A DNA stretch of 64,000 bases from Camillea tinctor (Eukaryota > Ascomycota > Sordariomycetes > Xylariales > Xylariaceae): contig MU394087.1 in the NCBI GenBank assembly GCA_022578605.1, forward strand, positions 331,892 through 395,891. The letters run 5' to 3'. Positions 60,593 to 64,000 of this stretch are shown in pieces. The notes beneath the pieces are model-generated. The model had not been told where the DNA came from. It was given only the letters and a program-made list of their open reading frames with translations, and made no database searches. Each line of letters opens with the position of its first letter. Positions within the stretch are counted from its first letter, which is position 1. A program made the translations under genes and the position numbers.

Positions 60593-62122
60593 ATGAAAAA
60601 GATCATACTGTCAATCAATGCCGGCTCCAGCTCGGTAAAGATCTCCGTGTACTCTTCGGAGCAGAACCGGGATCCGGAGAAGCTCGCCGAGACTCAGATC
60701 ACCGGTATCACAGCGCCGCCGGCCAAGCTCACGTACACGCGGCGGGGTGTGACGGTAACCAAGAACCAAGCGGTGACGGAGCGGCTAGAGACGCAGAACG
60801 ACGCGTTCAAAGTCCTCCTGCATACGCTCACTGAAGACGTCGGTCTGCCCGAGATCGCGAGCAAGGGCGACATCGCCATCGCCTGCCACCGCATTGTGCA
60901 CGGGGGCGATTACACGACAGCGCAGGTGATAAACCAGGACACGCTGCACCACCTAGAGACACTGACGGACCTAGCGCCGCTGCACAACATCAAGGCGCTG
61001 CAGATCGTGCAGTCGTGCGTAGCGGAGTTGCCGGGCGCCGCCAACGTCGCCTGCTTCGACTCGCAGTTCCACGCGTCCATCCCGGAGCACATCTACACGT
61101 ACCCCATCGACCCGGTGGTCGCGCGCAAGAACCAGCTGCGCAAGTACGGCTTCCACGGCATCAGCTACCAGTTCATCACGCGCGCCGTCGCCCGCTTCCT
61201 CGGCCGCGAGCCCGCCGACCTCAACCTCATCGCCCTTCACCTGGGCAGCGGCGCCAGCGCCTGCGCAATCAAGAATGGCCGCAGCTGGGACACGAGTATG
61301 GGTCTGACGCCGCTGGCTGGGCTGCCGGGCGCGACGAGAAGCGGAAGCGTGGATCCTAGGTGAGATTTCCTTTCCTTTGCTTTCCTCCCTCCCCCCCCCC
61401 CCCTATTTTCGCCTGCTTCCTCTACCCTCACTTTACTTTTACGTCTCTCTCCCTCGCTCCTTTTTGTTAGTAGAGCAGCCACGAGAAGTAATATGAATTT
61501 TTTAAAAACTCACATTCAGTACCCGGAAGATAAAAAGGGGGCGAGGGGGGGAGGAGCTGTTAACAAGTAGCCCATTGATCTAACCATAACCCTCCCAAAC
61601 AGTCTCGTGTTCCACTACGCCAGCGACGTCGGCAAGCTCTCGCCCAACTCGACCAAGGACCTGCACATCTCGGAAGCAGAAGAGATCCTCAACCAGCGGT
61701 CCGGGTGGGCGGCCCTAACGGGCACCACCGACTTCGGGGCCATCGCCGCGGCCCCGCCGTCCCCGGACAACCACGCCAAGAACCTCGCGTTCGACCTGTT
61801 CGTCGACCGCGTGTGCGCGTTCGTGGGTTCCTACTACGTGTCCCTGGGCGGGCGGGTGGACGCACTGGTCTTCGCGGGGGGCATCGGCGAGCGCAGCGCG
61901 CGCCTGCGCGCCGCGGTGGCCGACCAGGCGGGGTGTCTGGGGTTCGCGGTCGATGGGGCGAGGAACGAGGGCGTGGTGGCCCCCGGGGAGGACGGGGCCA
62001 AGGGGATGGTGGTGCAGGATGTGGGGAGGGAGGGGGCGAGGCATCGCACGCTGGTTTGCTTCACGGATGAGCAGTTTGAGATGGCGAGGGGGTGCGCTGA
62101 GGATGCGGAGCTGTGGACATGA
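60593..62122 (+). CDS. ackA: Acetate kinase
   Basis: Two exons, 60593-61359 and 61603-62122, give 428 residues; the 243-nt intron is GT-AG. The enzyme interconverts acetyl phosphate + ADP and acetate + ATP. The ASKHA fold and active-site motifs are all present: ILSINAGSSSVKISVY (Asn8, phosphate loop), HRIVHGGDY near 98-106 (substrate Arg), FDSQFHASIP near 156 (catalytic Asp; usually FDTAFH), KYGFHG near 184, HLGSGAS near 216, MGLTPLAGLPGATRSGSVDP near 236-255 (transition-state Arg), and FAGGIGERS with Glu at 352. Length is close to bacterial and fungal enzymes. In fungi acetate kinase usually works with phosphoketolase (Xfp), which makes acetyl phosphate; no Xfp gene is in this window. Coding sequence is much more GC-rich than its surroundings. 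No targeting signal is visible, so it is probably cytosolic. Confidence 0.94.
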
Positions 62123-63831
62123 TAATGATGATGATCATGGAGTTATTTTTTTTTGGGTATGGGCAGGTGAGAGAGTGTGTACACACGACGTGTATGTGAC
62201 GTAGGTATTACAGGACAGGCCTGCTGGGGTAAGGAGAGATGCATCAATAGAAAAGGGGCAATTGTGGGGGATAGGGGTAATACAAGAGAGAGAGAGTGTG
62301 TGTAACCTATATAGAAGGTATATATACGGGATTAAGGTTGGAAAGTGGTTCGGTATGGGGGTGTCTTTGCATCTGGCAGTTCAATATTCTATGACTATAC
62401 AATATATGTTGATGATATTTATATATAAATCAATGGTTTAATTTTATCCCGATTTTTAACTTAACCAATATCTTTCTAAAGGGATAACTTTAGAGGCTGT
62501 CATCTTTTCTACCTTTTACCTTCGAGTCAATTAACTACCTAAATATACACTTTAGCTATATGGTTAATCAACACTAAAGTGAGTCAAGCAGTGATCCATC
62601 TCTTACGTGGTTGATAGTCTCGAGAGCCTCATCCATAGACTCGTCAACCCCAAATGTGATGGCGGGCGTTTTGTCTTTGTTTTACCCAAATTAGATAAGA
62701 GTAGAACGACAAAGTCAACAGATCGACAGGGTCCCTCCAAAACAGTACCAGAAACCAAACAGAAAGGGGGAAGTAAAGAAAGCTGAGTAATGTAGACCGA
62801 TAGTATATGCAGGCTTTCTCTCTCTTTCCATCCTTCCATCGAGGTGAGCTGAACAGTATCACGTCTAGAAAACCAAGTGCAACACGATGTGAGACCCAAT
62901 AAAGATACCGTGCATTAATACATGTTTTTATGCCTCTCAGGAATCGTAACACAGATCCCTTTAATTATTTTGTTCTCTTCCCTCTGTTTTCTCATTTCTC
63001 TCCTATGCTGATAGGTTAAAGCAATTGTAGGCCCTATGGGTTTTCTCTAATCTTGATACGGTGGGAACCTACTTCCTATAGGAATTTAATCATCATAGAA
63101 GGGGCACGGGGGAAGAAGTATCAAGTATGTATAGTAATAGTACCTAAATTGTGTATACAAAGAATTCTTTAGATGAACCCACGGCCAGGACCGCTACGGT
63201 TAGATCCTTTTCCTTCAAACTATATGTATAAGCAAGGCATATAGTATATATGTTGTGTTTATAGCACGTTATTCCAATGTCACTTCTTGTTATGTTGGTT
63301 ACGAGTTTCAGCCTGGGAACGAGGCACGATGGCAAGGCTTAACCCAGACTATACCTGGATGACAAGGTAACCAAACGTACTGTACCTAATGTAGGTAATT
63401 TTTAGATTCCGCCGCTACTAGTAACGCCGCCTACGCCGCATCTTCTGTCGGTAAAGGACCCTCGACGGGCAAACGAACGACAAGGCGGTAAATACCAGGA
63501 ATTGGAGGTCATTTGCACCAAGTGGAGAAAGGAAGATGGGAAAATAAGGGATCAAAAATGGTATAACAACTGTCACAGGGATCATGCCCCTCGGAGGTAT
63601 ACTAAAGTAGATGGATAACGGTTGTAAGTGGGAATTAGAGCCAAAAAGTCAACAATCGATGACATAGACAGTGACGCAAGGTGACGTAGTTAGTTGCTAT
63701 ACAGAGGGAAGTATGTACGTAGGTATACATCACATTCTTAGCCTCGGCCGGCCGGCATTAACGAACCAGGGACGAAGAATGGGGCAACGGGGGGACGGGG
63801 AACGGTTTTAGTGTAAGTGAATACAGTGGTT
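62123..63831. other. Region downstream of acetate kinase
   Basis: About 1.7 kb with no supported gene. GA and GT repeats occur at 62285-62302. Open frames at 62603-62952 on the minus strand lack ATG-supported conserved sequence. Confidence 0.55.
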
Positions 63832-63979
63832 ACCCCTGTTACAGCATACACCATATACAGCATATATATGGGATACAGCATACTTTTGCCATCCGCATAT
63901 ATTTAATATGGATAAAAGCCTAGATACAGCATATTTGCATACAGCATACAATTTTCCGGAAATATGCTGTAACAGGGGT
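63832..63979. mobile_element. MITE-like element, 148 bp, with 17-bp terminal inverted repeats
   Basis: ACCCCTGTTACAGCATA (63832-63848) is the exact reverse complement of TATGCTGTAACAGGGGT (63963-63979). Inside are four more direct copies of TACAGCATA, at 63856-63864, 63874-63882, 63925-63933 and 63940-63948, in addition to the one within the left terminal repeat (63840-63848). The right terminal repeat carries the inverted copy (63963-63971). Terminal repeats plus repeated subterminal 9-mers suggest transposase-binding sites of a non-autonomous DNA transposon. There is no ORF. I see no clear target-site duplication (left flank ACAGTGGTT, right flank CTTTTTTGT), so the exact ends and superfamily are uncertain. 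Confidence 0.6.
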
Positions 63980-64000
63980 CTTTTTTGTTAGGAAAAATGG

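Overview
The window looks like nuclear DNA of a filamentous ascomycete, probably a Sordariomycete. The genes carry short GT-AG introns of about 50-360 nt with GCTAAC/CTAAC-like branch points. The recognisable proteins are fungal forms: Cox19, SFT2, NPR3 with long low-complexity inserts, a three-LIM protein, an SRO9-type La-domain protein and a DUF3824-type Arg/Ser-rich protein. Genes have GC-rich wobble positions, while the spacers are full of homopolymers, microsatellites and a TAGGTA/TACCTA motif. I could not fix the genus.

Layout, left to right: the 3' end of a small Cys-containing protein (1-237); SUMO (3140-3548, +); a LIM-domain protein (6186-9033, -); a monocarboxylate-type MFS transporter with nine exons (11992-14856, +); a fused succinyl-CoA-ligase-like protein (15091-17931, -); COX19 (18955-19498, -); a Cys-rich secreted, possibly GPI-anchored protein (20530-21341, +); NPR3 (22362-25300, +); an RTG3-like bHLH regulator (26842-28425, -); SFT2 (35601-36871, +); a La-domain RNA-binding protein (44352-47040, +); a DUF3824-like protein (52351-54486, +); and acetate kinase (60593-62122, +). 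Four spacers of about 5-7.5 kb hold no gene I can support, apart from one weak two-exon candidate near 33.4 kb.

Most genes are housekeeping and do not form one pathway. Two loose themes are visible. The first is mitochondrial and acyl-CoA/acetate metabolism (ligase-like fusion, Cox19, acetate kinase). The second is TORC1/nutrient signalling: NPR3, a SEACIT/GATOR1 subunit, lies next to a bHLH factor of the Rtg3 kind.

I found no CRISPR array, rRNA, convincing tRNA, transposase or secondary-metabolite cluster, and nothing I would call a new multi-gene system. The items most worth a second look are: the ligase fusion, whose ATP-grasp part lacks its usual motifs and whose linker resembles a mitochondrial presequence; its 8-nt micro-exon followed by a GC-AG intron; a 148-bp MITE-like element at the right edge; a pentamer array that could fold as a G.U-rich RNA hairpin; and a 47-nt perfect purine-pyrimidine alternation.
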